From contig NZ_JAQIOZ010000027.1 in NCBI RefSeq assembly GCF_028023675.1, forward strand, positions 1 through 51,249: 51,249 nucleotides of DNA, read 5' to 3'. The notes under the pieces were generated by a model. It was given only the letters and a program-made list of their open reading frames with translations, was not told where the DNA came from and did no database searches. Both the position numbers and the translations under genes were made by a program. Of this stretch, positions 38,042 through 47,040 are shown piece after piece. How positions within the stretch are numbered: position 1 is the first letter of the stretch; the number at the start of each line of letters is the position of its first letter. The DNA comes from Primorskyibacter aestuariivivens. Lineage in GTDB: Bacteria; Pseudomonadota; Alphaproteobacteria; Rhodobacterales; Rhodobacteraceae.

Positions 38042-38159
38042 AAGCACATGTTAACAAATACCTTTACCAAAAGTGACCAAGTCCCTAGGCTTTTGGCATA
38101 AAAGCACCATAAGCAACAATAACCGCACTAAAAAACCGCGGGTATATGAGAGCAGTGAA

Positions 38160-39479
38160 ATGGCAAGAATCAGTGTCTTCGGCATTGGCTACGTTGGCGT
38201 AGTCTCTGCCGCATGTTTGGCCAGGGACGGTCACGAAGTTATCGCCGTGGATGTCGATCCCGGCAAGATCGAAGCAATCAACAACGGGCTGTCGCCGATC
38301 GTCGAGAACGGTTTGGATGAGCTGATCGCAGATGTGGTCAAGGCCGGACGCCTCAGCGCAACCAGCGATGTGCAGCATGCCATCGACAATACTGACGTGT
38401 CCTTCATCGCCGTAGGCACGCCCAGCGCACCGGACGGCTCGGTCGGATTGAAATATGTCGAGATCGTTTGCCGCAATATCGGTGAGGCGCTGGCCAAAAA
38501 GGACGCCTATCACTCGGTTGTCATCCGCTCGACCATTGTGCCCGGCTCCTGCGAAGGCACCTGTATCCCGGTGCTGGAAGAGGCCAGCGGCAAGACCGCC
38601 GGCAAGGAATTCGGCGTCGGCTATTACCCGGAATTCCTGCGCGAAAGCACCGCGATCGAGGATTACTATGACCCCGGTCTAATCGTGTTCGGTTCCATGG
38701 ATGAAGGCACCTCAAGAATCCTGACCGAGATCAACGAGAACCTGCCCTGCGAAATCCACGTGGTCGATCTGCGCACTGCCGAGATGGTAAAATACACATC
38801 GAACACCTGGCGCGCGGTCAAGATCACCTTTGCCAACGAGATCGGCAATATCGCCAAGGCATCCGGCCTTGACGGTCAGACTGTGATGGAAATCCTGTGC
38901 TCCGACACGAAAGTGAATATTTCCAGCTACTTCATGCGTCCCGGTTTTGCCTTTGGCGGCTCCTGCCTGCCCAAGGATGTGCGCGCGCTGCGCCATCTGG
39001 CCAGTGAACAGGGCACGCCCGCCCATATGCTCAATGCGGTGCTGGACGCCAACGAGGCGCAGATCCGCCGCGCCGAAGAAATGGTTGAACGCACCGGTGC
39101 CAAGCGCGTGGGCTTTGTCGGTATCTCGTTCAAACCCGGGACGGATGATCTGCGCGAAAGCCCGCTGGCGGAACTCGCCGCGCGGCTGATCAGGAACGGC
39201 GTGCAGGTCGATATCTACGATCCCTACGTGTTTGAGGCTTATGCCAATGAAAACTCGACGGCAGGGCGCGGCAATGACGTGATCCCAGATCTCAAGGACC
39301 GGATGAACCCGGACCTGAACGCGCTCATCAATGACGCGGGTGCCATTCTTGTCGGCAATTTCTACCGTGACACGGTGGATACGCTGGAAGAGGCGGCCAA
39401 GACCCGGCCAGTGCTGGACCTGACCCGGATGAAGCGGGACAAGGTCTCGGACGGCACCTATGAAGGGATCTGTTGGTAG
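38160..39479 (+). CDS. algD: GDP-mannose 6-dehydrogenase
   Basis: A 439-residue nucleotide-sugar dehydrogenase (Pseudomonas AlgD has 436). N-terminal NAD motif RISVFGIGYVGVVSAACLAR; YYPEFLRESTAIEDYYDPG; and RPGFAFGGSCLPKDVRALRH with the catalytic Cys269, a form specific to GDP-mannose dehydrogenases rather than UDP-glucose enzymes (compare GYGGSCFPKD in ugd here). It makes GDP-mannuronate, the monomer donor for Alg8. The ATG at 38160 removes a non-homologous open leader. First gene of the alginate-like operon, as in Pseudomonas. Confidence 0.93.
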   Translation: MARISVFGIGYVGVVSAACLARDGHEVIAVDVDPGKIEAINNGLSPIVENGLDELIADVVKAGRLSATSDVQHAIDNTDVSFIAVGTPSAPDGSVGLKYVEIVCRNIGEALAKKDAYHSVVIRSTIVPGSCEGTCIPVLEEASGKTAGKEFGVGYYPEFLRESTAIEDYYDPGLIVFGSMDEGTSRILTEINENLPCEIHVVDLRTAEMVKYTSNTWRAVKITFANEIGNIAKASGLDGQTVMEILCSDTKVNISSYFMRPGFAFGGSCLPKDVRALRHLASEQGTPAHMLNAVLDANEAQIRRAEEMVERTGAKRVGFVGISFKPGTDDLRESPLAELAARLIRNGVQVDIYDPYVFEAYANENSTAGRGNDVIPDLKDRMNPDLNALINDAGAILVGNFYRDTVDTLEEAAKTRPVLDLTRMKRDKVSDGTYEGICW

Positions 39480-39493
39480 GACGGGACAGCGTA

Positions 39494-40972
39494 ATGTTGA
39501 TACTCACCCACCTGGCCTATTTCTCGATCGTTTTGTTGTTGATTTTTACCGTGCCGCAAACGGCTTTGGGTGAACTGCAACACGCCAAGAGCGCGATCTT
39601 CATCATGGGCTTCCTTGGGACGTGGCGCTACAGCTGGGCCGCGATCAACTTCACGCGTGCTGTCATCTTCCGCAGGATCGTGCACCCGACACGCAAACGC
39701 CGGGCACGCCGCCGCTTTGCCGAAGAAGGCCGCCGGTCGCATATGTATATGCTGGTGACCTCCTACATGGTGGAGCCCGAGGTCACCCTGCCCGTCTATC
39801 GCAGCGTGTTTCGCGCGGCCTCTCGTGCACGTGATGGGGCAACCATCGTGGCGTCAGTGGTGGATGGGGCAGATGAGCGGTTGATCCGCTCGATCTACGA
39901 ATCCCAACCCGAGGACATGAGCAGCGTTCACCTGATCATCGACCGGATCAAAGCCAACGGCAAACGCGACGCGCTGGCCAAGACCCTTCGCATCATCGGC
40001 AGCCACAGCCCGACCCACCGTGATATCCTTGTCTTTGTAGATGGCGACACCATGGTGCCGGAAGATATCTGGATCGAAAGCGCGCCGGTCTTTACCAGCC
40101 CCAAGGTGGGCGCGCTCACCACAGACGAAGCGGTCATCGTGGACAAGGACAATCTGTTCAAGGACTGGTTCGTCCTGCGCTTCAACCAGCGGCAAGTGAT
40201 GATGTGCTCCATGGGCCTGTCCAAGCGGGTGCTGACCCTGACGGGCCGGATGAGCGTATTTCGCGCCGATCTGGCCACACGACCCGATTTCATCAACGGG
40301 ATCGACGCCGACTTTCTGGATCACTGGCGGCTGGGCCGGGTGAACTTCCTGACCGGGGACGACAAATCGACATGGTACTGGTTGCTCAAGAACGGGTATG
40401 AGATGCAGTACCTACCTGATGTCCGCTCGGTCAGCTATGAAAGCCAGCCGCGCCCCGGCTTTTTCGACAGTTCCAAAACGCTTATGGTGCGCTGGTTCGG
40501 AAATATGATCCGCACGAATGGCCGCGCCTTGAGGCTGCCGCCGAAACGCATCGGCGGCTTTACCTGGTGGTCAATCCTCGACCAGCGGGTGTCGATGTGG
40601 ACGACGCTTGTCGGGCCGATCACTGTCGGTCTTGCCGCGTTGATGGTCTCCCCGGCCGTGATCCCGATCTACATCGCCTGGGTCATGACCACGCGCTACA
40701 TCTTCTGCGTGATCATCGCGCTGTTCCGGGGCGGCACATGGTTCCCGGTGACACACCCACCGATCCTGTATTTCTCACAAGTCGTGGGGGCCGCGCTCAA
40801 GACCTATGTGCTGTTCCGCATGGACAAGCAGAAATGGACCCGCCAGTCCACCGGCGGCAAGGGCGCGGTTGTTGCCTTTTCCGACAAGCTCAAATCCTAC
40901 GAATCCGCGGCACATCACGTGACCGCTTTGTTGTGGCTGACCATCGCCATTTTGTTTTTCACCAAGGTCTGA
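39494..40972 (+). CDS. alg8: Alg8-like polymannuronate glycosyltransferase
   Basis: A 492-residue membrane GT2 enzyme. Hydrophobic segments at the N-terminus (LAYFSIVLLLIFTVPQTAL) and C-terminus (ITVGLAALMVSPAVIPIYIA; ALLWLTIAILFFTK) flank a cytoplasmic catalytic domain with DGD at 183-185, LTGRMSVFRADL, GDDKSTWYWLLKNGYEM (288 on) and VRWFGNMIRTN. LGTWRYSWAAINFTRA and QKWTRQSTGGKGA are Alg8-type blocks. It polymerises GDP-mannuronate and secretes the chain across the inner membrane with Alg44. All expected catalytic aspartates are present. ATG at 39494, 14 bp after algD. Confidence 0.92.
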   Translation: MLILTHLAYFSIVLLLIFTVPQTALGELQHAKSAIFIMGFLGTWRYSWAAINFTRAVIFRRIVHPTRKRRARRRFAEEGRRSHMYMLVTSYMVEPEVTLPVYRSVFRAASRARDGATIVASVVDGADERLIRSIYESQPEDMSSVHLIIDRIKANGKRDALAKTLRIIGSHSPTHRDILVFVDGDTMVPEDIWIESAPVFTSPKVGALTTDEAVIVDKDNLFKDWFVLRFNQRQVMMCSMGLSKRVLTLTGRMSVFRADLATRPDFINGIDADFLDHWRLGRVNFLTGDDKSTWYWLLKNGYEMQYLPDVRSVSYESQPRPGFFDSSKTLMVRWFGNMIRTNGRALRLPPKRIGGFTWWSILDQRVSMWTTLVGPITVGLAALMVSPAVIPIYIAWVMTTRYIFCVIIALFRGGTWFPVTHPPILYFSQVVGAALKTYVLFRMDKQKWTRQSTGGKGAVVAFSDKLKSYESAAHHVTALLWLTIAILFFTKV

Positions 40973-40985
40973 CGGATGACATGCC

Positions 40986-42080
40986 ATGCTGGACAGAACA
41001 ATGACTGACCATTCGCAAACCGAACCGGACGAGCCCCCAAAGGTGCCTGAGGATTTCGGCTTTGATACCGAGCATCCGGTGCTGCCTGTGCCCTTCACGG
41101 CGCAGATCGGTGACGCAAAGTTCGAGGGCACGGGCCTGTCGGTCACGGCGGCCTATGTGGCACCACTGCAATCGGTTCCGGACGGCGTGGTCGGCGGGCG
41201 CACCGCCGTGCGGCTGCGTTTTGATTTCGGCGGGTTCACCATCACGCTCTTTCCCGAAGCGTTGATCAAGCGCGGTGATGGCGACGAGCTGACGCTGCAA
41301 TTCCTTGATCCGACCGGACCGCACCTGCCACAGCTGCGCTATATCCTGAATACCTATATCGCCGGGGATGTTGTAAGCCTTGGGTCGATGATGGCCTATA
41401 CCGGCCCAACCAAACCCAAGGATCCCAAGGGCAAAGGTGGCGGCGGCGCTGACACGATGCGCCGCATCAAGAGCATCGGCGTTGTCATCGTTTCCTGCAT
41501 CCTGATCTATTTCGCGCTCAGCGCGCTGGTGACCCGCTACACGACAAGCTTTGAGTTGCGCCCGGTCTTCATCACCCGCGCGGGCAATGAGATGCGCGCC
41601 ACAAGCGGCGGGCAGATTACCTATCTCAATCCCGAAGCCCGCAGCGGCGAGGTGCTTTATTCCATCAGCGCCACAACCGGTGACGTGCTGAATTTCCAGT
41701 CCCCCTGTGATTGTGACGTCTCCGTGACCGATGGGGTATTTGAAGGCGCAACTGTTCTTCCCGGGGACCCAATTCTGACACTTTTTGACGGCAGCGTGAA
41801 TGTCAGTGTGCAGACCCAAATGAGTACCGAAGGACTGGCCAAAGCCATGAGCGGTGAACGGATACATCTGGTGATGAGTGATGGTCGGGAAATCCCGGCG
41901 CGTCTCGTTCTGACATCGGCAACCAATGCGGCAGCCGAGCGCGGCGATCTGTTCCTGCCGGTCAAGCTTGTTCCGGCAGAGGGTGCTTTGACCCCTGTCG
42001 ATATCGGTAAATCTGCACGGGTGCGTCTGACCCAGGTTCTGTTTGGGCGTGGCGCAGGTCAAGACAGGATTGATGAGTGA
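40986..42080 (+). CDS. alg44: Alg44-like polymerase co-subunit with degenerate PilZ domain
   Basis: A 364-residue protein in Alg44 architecture: N-terminal PilZ-like domain (about 28-135, ending LPQLRYILNTYIAGDVVSLG, which matches Alg44), one membrane helix (about 162-182) and a periplasmic membrane-fusion-protein-like domain with SPCDCDVSVTDGVFEGATVL. In Pseudomonas Alg44 the PilZ domain binds dimeric c-di-GMP through RxxxR (R17, R21) and DxSxxG (D44, S46). Here the region before the first strand has no arginine pair (EHPVLPVPF) and the second motif reads GLSVTAA (G50, S52). The c-di-GMP switch is therefore probably absent. A second ATG at 41001 is an alternative start. Confidence 0.88.
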   Translation: MLDRTMTDHSQTEPDEPPKVPEDFGFDTEHPVLPVPFTAQIGDAKFEGTGLSVTAAYVAPLQSVPDGVVGGRTAVRLRFDFGGFTITLFPEALIKRGDGDELTLQFLDPTGPHLPQLRYILNTYIAGDVVSLGSMMAYTGPTKPKDPKGKGGGGADTMRRIKSIGVVIVSCILIYFALSALVTRYTTSFELRPVFITRAGNEMRATSGGQITYLNPEARSGEVLYSISATTGDVLNFQSPCDCDVSVTDGVFEGATVLPGDPILTLFDGSVNVSVQTQMSTEGLAKAMSGERIHLVMSDGREIPARLVLTSATNAAAERGDLFLPVKLVPAEGALTPVDIGKSARVRLTQVLFGRGAGQDRIDE

Positions 42081-43483
42081 TGAAGAAGATCTACCCCCTG
42101 ATCATCTGCGGCGGCAACGGAACCCGGCTTTGGCCGATTTCGCGCACCCATAGCCCCAAGCAATTCCAGAAAGTCGGCGACGCGGAATCCCTGACCTTTT
42201 TCCAATCCGCGGTCGAACGACACCGCGAAACCGGTTTTGAATCGCCTGTCATCGTGTCCGCCGCGCGGCACGCGCGCACGGTGCATCGGCAATTGCGCGA
42301 AATCGGGGCCAAGGCCGATGTGCTTCTGGAGCCGATGGGGCGTAACACCGGACCGGCGGTCCTGGCCTCTGCATTGCGCCTCCATGCAAAAGACCCCGAC
42401 GCGCTCATGTTGGTGGTGCCTGCAGACCATGTCATCGACGGCGACATCAACGCCTCGATCAAGGCCGTTCAGGCCGGGGCGGAAGCCGGGCTTATCATCA
42501 CCTTCGGGATCAAGCCGCGCTACGCGGAAACCGGGTTTGGGTATATCACCGATGGCGGGCCGATCATCGAACATCCGGGCCTGCGCGAGGTGGAGCGTTT
42601 TGTCGAAAAGCCCCCCACCCGCAAAGCGCGGTTGCTGGTGGAAAGCGAGATCGCCTATTGGGCGTCCGGCATCAGCCTGTTCAGGGCCGCCACGATCATC
42701 GAGGAATACCGCAAGTTCGATCCCGAAACCGTCGCCCATGTCGAAAAAGCGCTGGCGACAGCCAAAATGACCAAGGAAGGTCTTGTCCTGAACGGCGAGC
42801 AATTCGCGCTTGCGGATGCGTCGCCCACCGAAAGCACGGTGTTCGAACGCACGCGCCGCATTGCACTGGCCCCGCTGGATATCGAATGGAGCGACGTGGG
42901 CAGCTGGACTGCGATGTACGGCATTTCCAGCGCCAACCCGCAGGGTAACGTGCTTCAGGGCGATGTGATCGCCGTGGAAAGCAAGAATTGCATGGTGCGG
43001 TCAGAGACGCGGCTCGTGACCTGCGTGGGGCTGGAAGACATCATCGTCGTAGACACACCCGACGCGCTGCTGGTGACCAAGGTGGGGCATTGCCAAAGCG
43101 TCAAGAAGGTGGCCGAACACCTGAAAAAGACCGAGCGCGTCGAGGCCGAGAAGCATCAGGGCAGCGAATTCGAATGGGGCTCGATCAAGCAGCTTGTGGC
43201 CAAAGAGCACATGACGCTCTGCTCGGTGACAATCAAACCCGGTGCATCCATGAGTATTGACCCGATCCCGGGCCGCGAAGCGATCATGTCATCGGGCGAG
43301 CTTTTGCTGACCAGCGGCTCCGTCCAGACCCGGCTGTCCGAGGGTGAGCGCCATGACATCGACGCCCAGACACGGAGCACCCTGTCCAATCCCGGACCGC
43401 TGCCCGCTGAGGTTCTGATCATGACCATTGCTCTGACGACCAAACCTCAGGACGTCCTTCCCATCCCGCGCTATGCGTCGTGA
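42080..43483 (+). CDS. algA: AlgA-like mannose-1-phosphate guanylyltransferase with degenerate isomerase domain
   Basis: A 467-residue protein. The N-terminal nucleotidyltransferase is intact: GGNGTRLWPISRTHSPKQF (11-29), VVPADHVI, ETGFGYI and FVEKP (174-178), giving GDP-mannose from mannose-1-phosphate. Bifunctional AlgA ends with a type II phosphomannose-isomerase cupin whose zinc site is a QMHHHRAEHW-like motif; at the equivalent place (389-408) this protein has GASMSIDPIPGREAIMSSGE, with no histidines. The isomerase step must come from elsewhere. ATG at 42080 overlaps the alg44 stop (TGATG). In Pseudomonas algA is last; here it is fourth. Confidence 0.9.
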   Translation: MKKIYPLIICGGNGTRLWPISRTHSPKQFQKVGDAESLTFFQSAVERHRETGFESPVIVSAARHARTVHRQLREIGAKADVLLEPMGRNTGPAVLASALRLHAKDPDALMLVVPADHVIDGDINASIKAVQAGAEAGLIITFGIKPRYAETGFGYITDGGPIIEHPGLREVERFVEKPPTRKARLLVESEIAYWASGISLFRAATIIEEYRKFDPETVAHVEKALATAKMTKEGLVLNGEQFALADASPTESTVFERTRRIALAPLDIEWSDVGSWTAMYGISSANPQGNVLQGDVIAVESKNCMVRSETRLVTCVGLEDIIVVDTPDALLVTKVGHCQSVKKVAEHLKKTERVEAEKHQGSEFEWGSIKQLVAKEHMTLCSVTIKPGASMSIDPIPGREAIMSSGELLLTSGSVQTRLSEGERHDIDAQTRSTLSNPGPLPAEVLIMTIALTTKPQDVLPIPRYAS

Positions 43484-44966
43484 ACGGGCATATCTCCTGA
43501 GACGGTGGGCCCTTGGGCTGGTCACGGGTCTGGTCTGCGTGACCGTGGCGCACGCCGCGCCCGACAGCCCCGGTCAGATCAAGCGCGCGGTGGTCAAGGC
43601 ATTTGCCGCCTCGGTCGCGGAAAACGACAGCTTGTCCGCCAGCGCCCTGCTGCGCGCCTTTGATCTTGGCGGAACCGCACAGCGCCCCGCCCTGCCCCCG
43701 ATTGCCGCGCCGCAGGGCGCGCAAACGCCGCAATTCGAACGCTTCGACATGCGGTTGGTGCTGGGCATGCTGGCGCAGGCCTTTGGCTACAAGGACAACA
43801 CCAATGTCATTGACGCCCAGCGCGGCGACACCAAGCGCGCGCTGCTGATCCGGGACGGGGCCGCGCGCCTGTCCGACCTGCCCGACAGCCACGTCACCCG
43901 CAACGGCGCGACCACCACCCTGCACGCGCCGCTTGTGCTATGGAATAAGGCGGAACTGTATATCGGACCGGGCGAAACGCTGGTACTGGATGGCGAGGGC
44001 GGTGCCTTTATCCTTAACCTCGGACGGCTTTCGGTCGACGGGGCGCATATCGCCTCCAATCGCCTGCCCAATCCGGGCAACGCGGATTTCAACCCGTTCA
44101 TCACGACGACCGGCGCTGGTGTGATCCGCGCCGCCAATTCCCGGTTCAGCGATCTGGGATTCGGCGGCACCATCAAGTTTTCCGGGCTCTCCATCGCGCG
44201 CAACGCGCTGGAGCGGCCCAAGGATCGCTCTTACATCATCGATAGCCATCTGGACGGGCTGGAATCGCTTATACTGCATGCCGCGGATGGCACCGTCATT
44301 GCAGGCAACCGCATCGACACGCCGGGCAAGGCCGCGCTTCTGGTACTGCGCAGCCGGGCTGCCGAGATCCTGGACAATGTGATCTCGGGCGAAATGAACA
44401 CCAATGCCATCCGCGTGGTTGATGGGTCGGTCGGAACACGGGTCGAGGGCAATGCTATTCTTGGCGGCGATCGGGCCGGCATCCTGATCAAGGGCGCAAG
44501 CAACAACGCCATCGTGCGCAACAACATCGTCTGGGCCCGAGATGGGGGCGGTATCAAGCTGGATTCCATCCGCTGCGGGCGTGTGACTGGCAACATCGTC
44601 ATCGACAACCGCCAGAAAGGGATCGAGATCCGCCGCTCGCGCGCGGCGATCCTGTCCGGCAATCTTCTGGCATCAAACAAGAGCGCGGGCATCTGGATCT
44701 CGGGCCAGCCCGCCGAAGCCATCACGCGGGTCGAAGACAATATCCTTGATGCGAACGGCTCTGGCGTGGCGACCGCCACCGCCGAGGCGATTGTGTTCGA
44801 GGGCAACGACTTTTCGCACCAGTTCCCGCAATTCCTTGCCGGTGATCTGGTGGCTCAGGCACGCTACGTTGCCGCGGATATGACAGGCGAGACGCCCATC
44901 GCGCTCAGCGCCTCCGGGCCGGTGTCGGTCTCGGGCCTGCCCTTTGATTGCGGCGGCGGGGGATAG
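43473..44966 (+). CDS. algG: AlgG-like periplasmic beta-helix protein lacking the DPHD epimerase motif
   Basis: A 497-residue exported protein: signal peptide WALGLVTGLVCVTVAHAAP, a mixed N-terminal part, and from about residue 150 right-handed beta-helix (CASH) repeats such as GNAILGGDRAGILIKGASNN and GNIVIDNRQKGIEIRRSRAA, which align with the C-terminal repeats of mannuronan C5-epimerase AlgG. Pseudomonas AlgG uses a DPHD motif with His319 as base; the aligned stretch here (about 286-300) is KAALLVLRSRAAEIL, without D, P or H. Epimerase activity is thus doubtful; a scaffold or polymer-guiding role is possible. Overlaps algA by 11 bp. Confidence 0.8.
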   Translation: MRRERAYLLRRWALGLVTGLVCVTVAHAAPDSPGQIKRAVVKAFAASVAENDSLSASALLRAFDLGGTAQRPALPPIAAPQGAQTPQFERFDMRLVLGMLAQAFGYKDNTNVIDAQRGDTKRALLIRDGAARLSDLPDSHVTRNGATTTLHAPLVLWNKAELYIGPGETLVLDGEGGAFILNLGRLSVDGAHIASNRLPNPGNADFNPFITTTGAGVIRAANSRFSDLGFGGTIKFSGLSIARNALERPKDRSYIIDSHLDGLESLILHAADGTVIAGNRIDTPGKAALLVLRSRAAEILDNVISGEMNTNAIRVVDGSVGTRVEGNAILGGDRAGILIKGASNNAIVRNNIVWARDGGGIKLDSIRCGRVTGNIVIDNRQKGIEIRRSRAAILSGNLLASNKSAGIWISGQPAEAITRVEDNILDANGSGVATATAEAIVFEGNDFSHQFPQFLAGDLVAQARYVAADMTGETPIALSASGPVSVSGLPFDCGGGG

Positions 44967-44969
44967 CGC

Positions 44970-45731
44970 ATGATCGGGGGCTGGCAAAACAGTTTGAGTA
45001 TCATCGCCGCCGTTCTGATTCTGGTCAGTGCGGCGCATGCACAGGCGCGCGGCCCCCTGCCCGGCAGCGCGGAGTCGCGCAAAATCTCGGTCGTGGTGGA
45101 TCGGGGCATCACCCATACCAATCAACTCCCGACCTCACTGCGACCGCTGCGCAAAGCCATGGTGGGCGGTGCGGCCATGTCCGACGCGGATTTGCGCACA
45201 CTGGCGGAGCGTGGTGACGGTCTGGCCGCGCTGCGGCTGACCAAGCGGCTGAAGTCGGATGGGTTGGCCGAGAACGCAGTGGACATCGCCTTTTATGCCA
45301 GTATCGCCGCCGGTGCCGGGCGCGTGTCGACGCTGGATGAAATGATCGAAGCGCTTTATCTTCTGGCCCCGGAGCAAATGCCGCGAGAAAGGCTGCGCCC
45401 CGTTATTGGCGTCCTCTATGCCCATGCCTGGGCCGGCAATACGCGCGCACTCGGCGCGGTCATCGACCTCAACGGGCGCGACCAGCTTTTCGGCGAAATG
45501 TCCGAGAAAACCCGGAACCGGCTGCTGGATATGGGACGCAAGCTGGGCACCGGGCAAATCGAACTGCGGCTTGCCATGAAGGAATTGGCCGAGAACTCCG
45601 GGGATGCGGCGACGCGCGAGCGTGTCATCGGCTATCTGATCCGGGCGGAGCGCATGGGCGATCTCGCCGTGCAGGCAATCGCCCAAAACCTCCGCCGTAC
45701 TTTGGGCGATGTGCCCAATGCACAATATTGA
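44970..45731 (+). CDS. Secreted alpha-helical protein of the alginate-like operon
   Basis: A 253-residue protein with signal peptide SLSIIAAVLILVSAAHAQA. The mature part is almost entirely helical with repeat-like segments (LRTLAERGDGLAALRLTKRL; AFYASIAAGAGRVSTLDEMI; YAHAWAGNTRALGAVIDLNG), suggestive of SEL1/TPR-like solenoid repeats. I do not recognise a named family. It lies between algG and algX, starts 3 bp after the algG stop and overlaps the open frame of algX, so it is surely translated with them. It may be a periplasmic scaffold partner, a role filled by AlgK in Pseudomonas. Confidence 0.75.
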   Translation: MIGGWQNSLSIIAAVLILVSAAHAQARGPLPGSAESRKISVVVDRGITHTNQLPTSLRPLRKAMVGGAAMSDADLRTLAERGDGLAALRLTKRLKSDGLAENAVDIAFYASIAAGAGRVSTLDEMIEALYLLAPEQMPRERLRPVIGVLYAHAWAGNTRALGAVIDLNGRDQLFGEMSEKTRNRLLDMGRKLGTGQIELRLAMKELAENSGDAATRERVIGYLIRAERMGDLAVQAIAQNLRRTLGDVPNAQY

Positions 45732-45738
45732 GAGCCGG

Positions 45739-47040
45739 ATGATGCGGGCGATTTGGAAAACGGTCTCGAACGCGCTGCTTGCGGCAGGCATCTCTTTGAC
45801 CGCCGGGGCGGCCATGGCATCGGTGCATGGGTGCCGGGGGATTGAAGACGGCCATTTCTGGTCCAGCATCGAGGGGCGCGACGGCGTGTTTTTCCGGGTG
45901 GACCCCGGGCTACACGCCATCCACCCGATGACCGATGCCACGATTGCCGAACTGGCACGGCTGTCGCGGGCCCTGAAAGCGGCCGGCACGACTCTGGTCC
46001 TCGCGCCTCTGCCGACCAAGGCGCTGGCCATGCCGCGATCGCTTGACCTGGACACCGAACTGTTCGGCTACGACACAGAGATTGCCACGACGGTCTATCT
46101 TGATGCGATTGGGCGATTGCGCGGGGCCGGGATTACGACGGCGGATGCGCTGCGTCCCCTGATCCGGTCGGAGCAGCCCCCCTATTTCAAGACCGACTAC
46201 CGGATGAATGCCCGGGGGGCCGCAATCACGGCCGCGACCATCGGGCAGGAAATCCGCAGCGGCGCAGGCTATGCGCAACAGGCCCGCCACAGCTTTACCA
46301 CCATCCGCACCGGTCAGGCCGACATCCCCTCCGCGATGCGTATTGCCTTGCAGCAGCATTGCGAAGCCACGCTTCCCAAAGCAACAACGGAGATTTTCGA
46401 AACCCGTATCGAGACGCGCGCCGCGCAAGGGCAAAGCGGTGTGATCGCACTCGTCGGAACCGAGTTTTCCGACCTCCCGGAGGCAAATTTCGCGGGGTTC
46501 CTGGCCCAGGAAACTGGATTTGACGTGATCCAGTATTCGCTGCCCGGCGGCGGGGCCTTCGGCGCGATCTCTACGTACCTGACGTCAGAGGAATTCGCGA
46601 CGGGGCGTCCGGATTTTCTGGTCTGGGAATTCCCGATTTATGACAATCCGGGCGGCAACGGCCTGCAGCCGCTGGAAGAGTTGATTGCCGCGGCGTTCAA
46701 TTCCTGCCGGGACGCGCGCCCGTTGGAGCTTGCCGACCCGGAAACGCAGCCCGGGGTTGCCACTGCCGATCTGAGCGCGCTTGCCACGCCCATGGGGCAC
46801 AGCCTGCTGTTGGAGACCGGTGGTGCACCGGCACGGACCGCACGTTTCGCATTTGACAAGGGCGATGGCATCATTCGTACAAAGATCATCGCGCGGCACC
46901 CGGAACAATTGCCCACGGGCCGCTTCTTTGTGCCGTTGTCCGGGCTCTGGCCAGACGGCGCTGACAAGGTGGACATCACGCTGGACGTGGCATTTGGCGA
47001 TGCGCCCAGCCTTTCGGTTTGCAGCATGGGAGACAACTGA
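45739..47040 (+). CDS. algX: AlgX/AlgJ-like SGNH-fold protein with catalytic residues replaced
   Basis: A 433-residue exported protein, signal peptide LLAAGISLTAGAAMAS. It aligns with the AlgX/AlgJ acetyltransferase domain: VLAPLPTKALAMPRSLD, PPYFKTDYRMNARGAAITA, VIALVGTEFSDLPEANFAGFL and SLPGGGAFGAISTYL. In AlgX the triad is Asp174/His176 in a DTHW motif and Ser269 in a GTSYS-type motif. Here DTHW reads DYRM (D153, R155 at the His) and GTS reads GTE (E242 at the Ser). O-acetyl transfer by the known mechanism is therefore unlikely. The C-terminal part (about 335-433) may keep the polymer-binding module. I start at the ATG pair 45739/45742; earlier in-frame ATGs lie in the preceding gene. Confidence 0.82.
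   Translation: MMRAIWKTVSNALLAAGISLTAGAAMASVHGCRGIEDGHFWSSIEGRDGVFFRVDPGLHAIHPMTDATIAELARLSRALKAAGTTLVLAPLPTKALAMPRSLDLDTELFGYDTEIATTVYLDAIGRLRGAGITTADALRPLIRSEQPPYFKTDYRMNARGAAITAATIGQEIRSGAGYAQQARHSFTTIRTGQADIPSAMRIALQQHCEATLPKATTEIFETRIETRAAQGQSGVIALVGTEFSDLPEANFAGFLAQETGFDVIQYSLPGGGAFGAISTYLTSEEFATGRPDFLVWEFPIYDNPGGNGLQPLEELIAAAFNSCRDARPLELADPETQPGVATADLSALATPMGHSLLLETGGAPARTARFAFDKGDGIIRTKIIARHPEQLPTGRFFVPLSGLWPDGADKVDITLDVAFGDAPSLSVCSMGDN

Noticed and set aside
38050-38070. CtrA box (TTAA-N7-TTAA) upstream of algD
   Set aside because: Spacing and second half-site do not match; only one TTAA is present.
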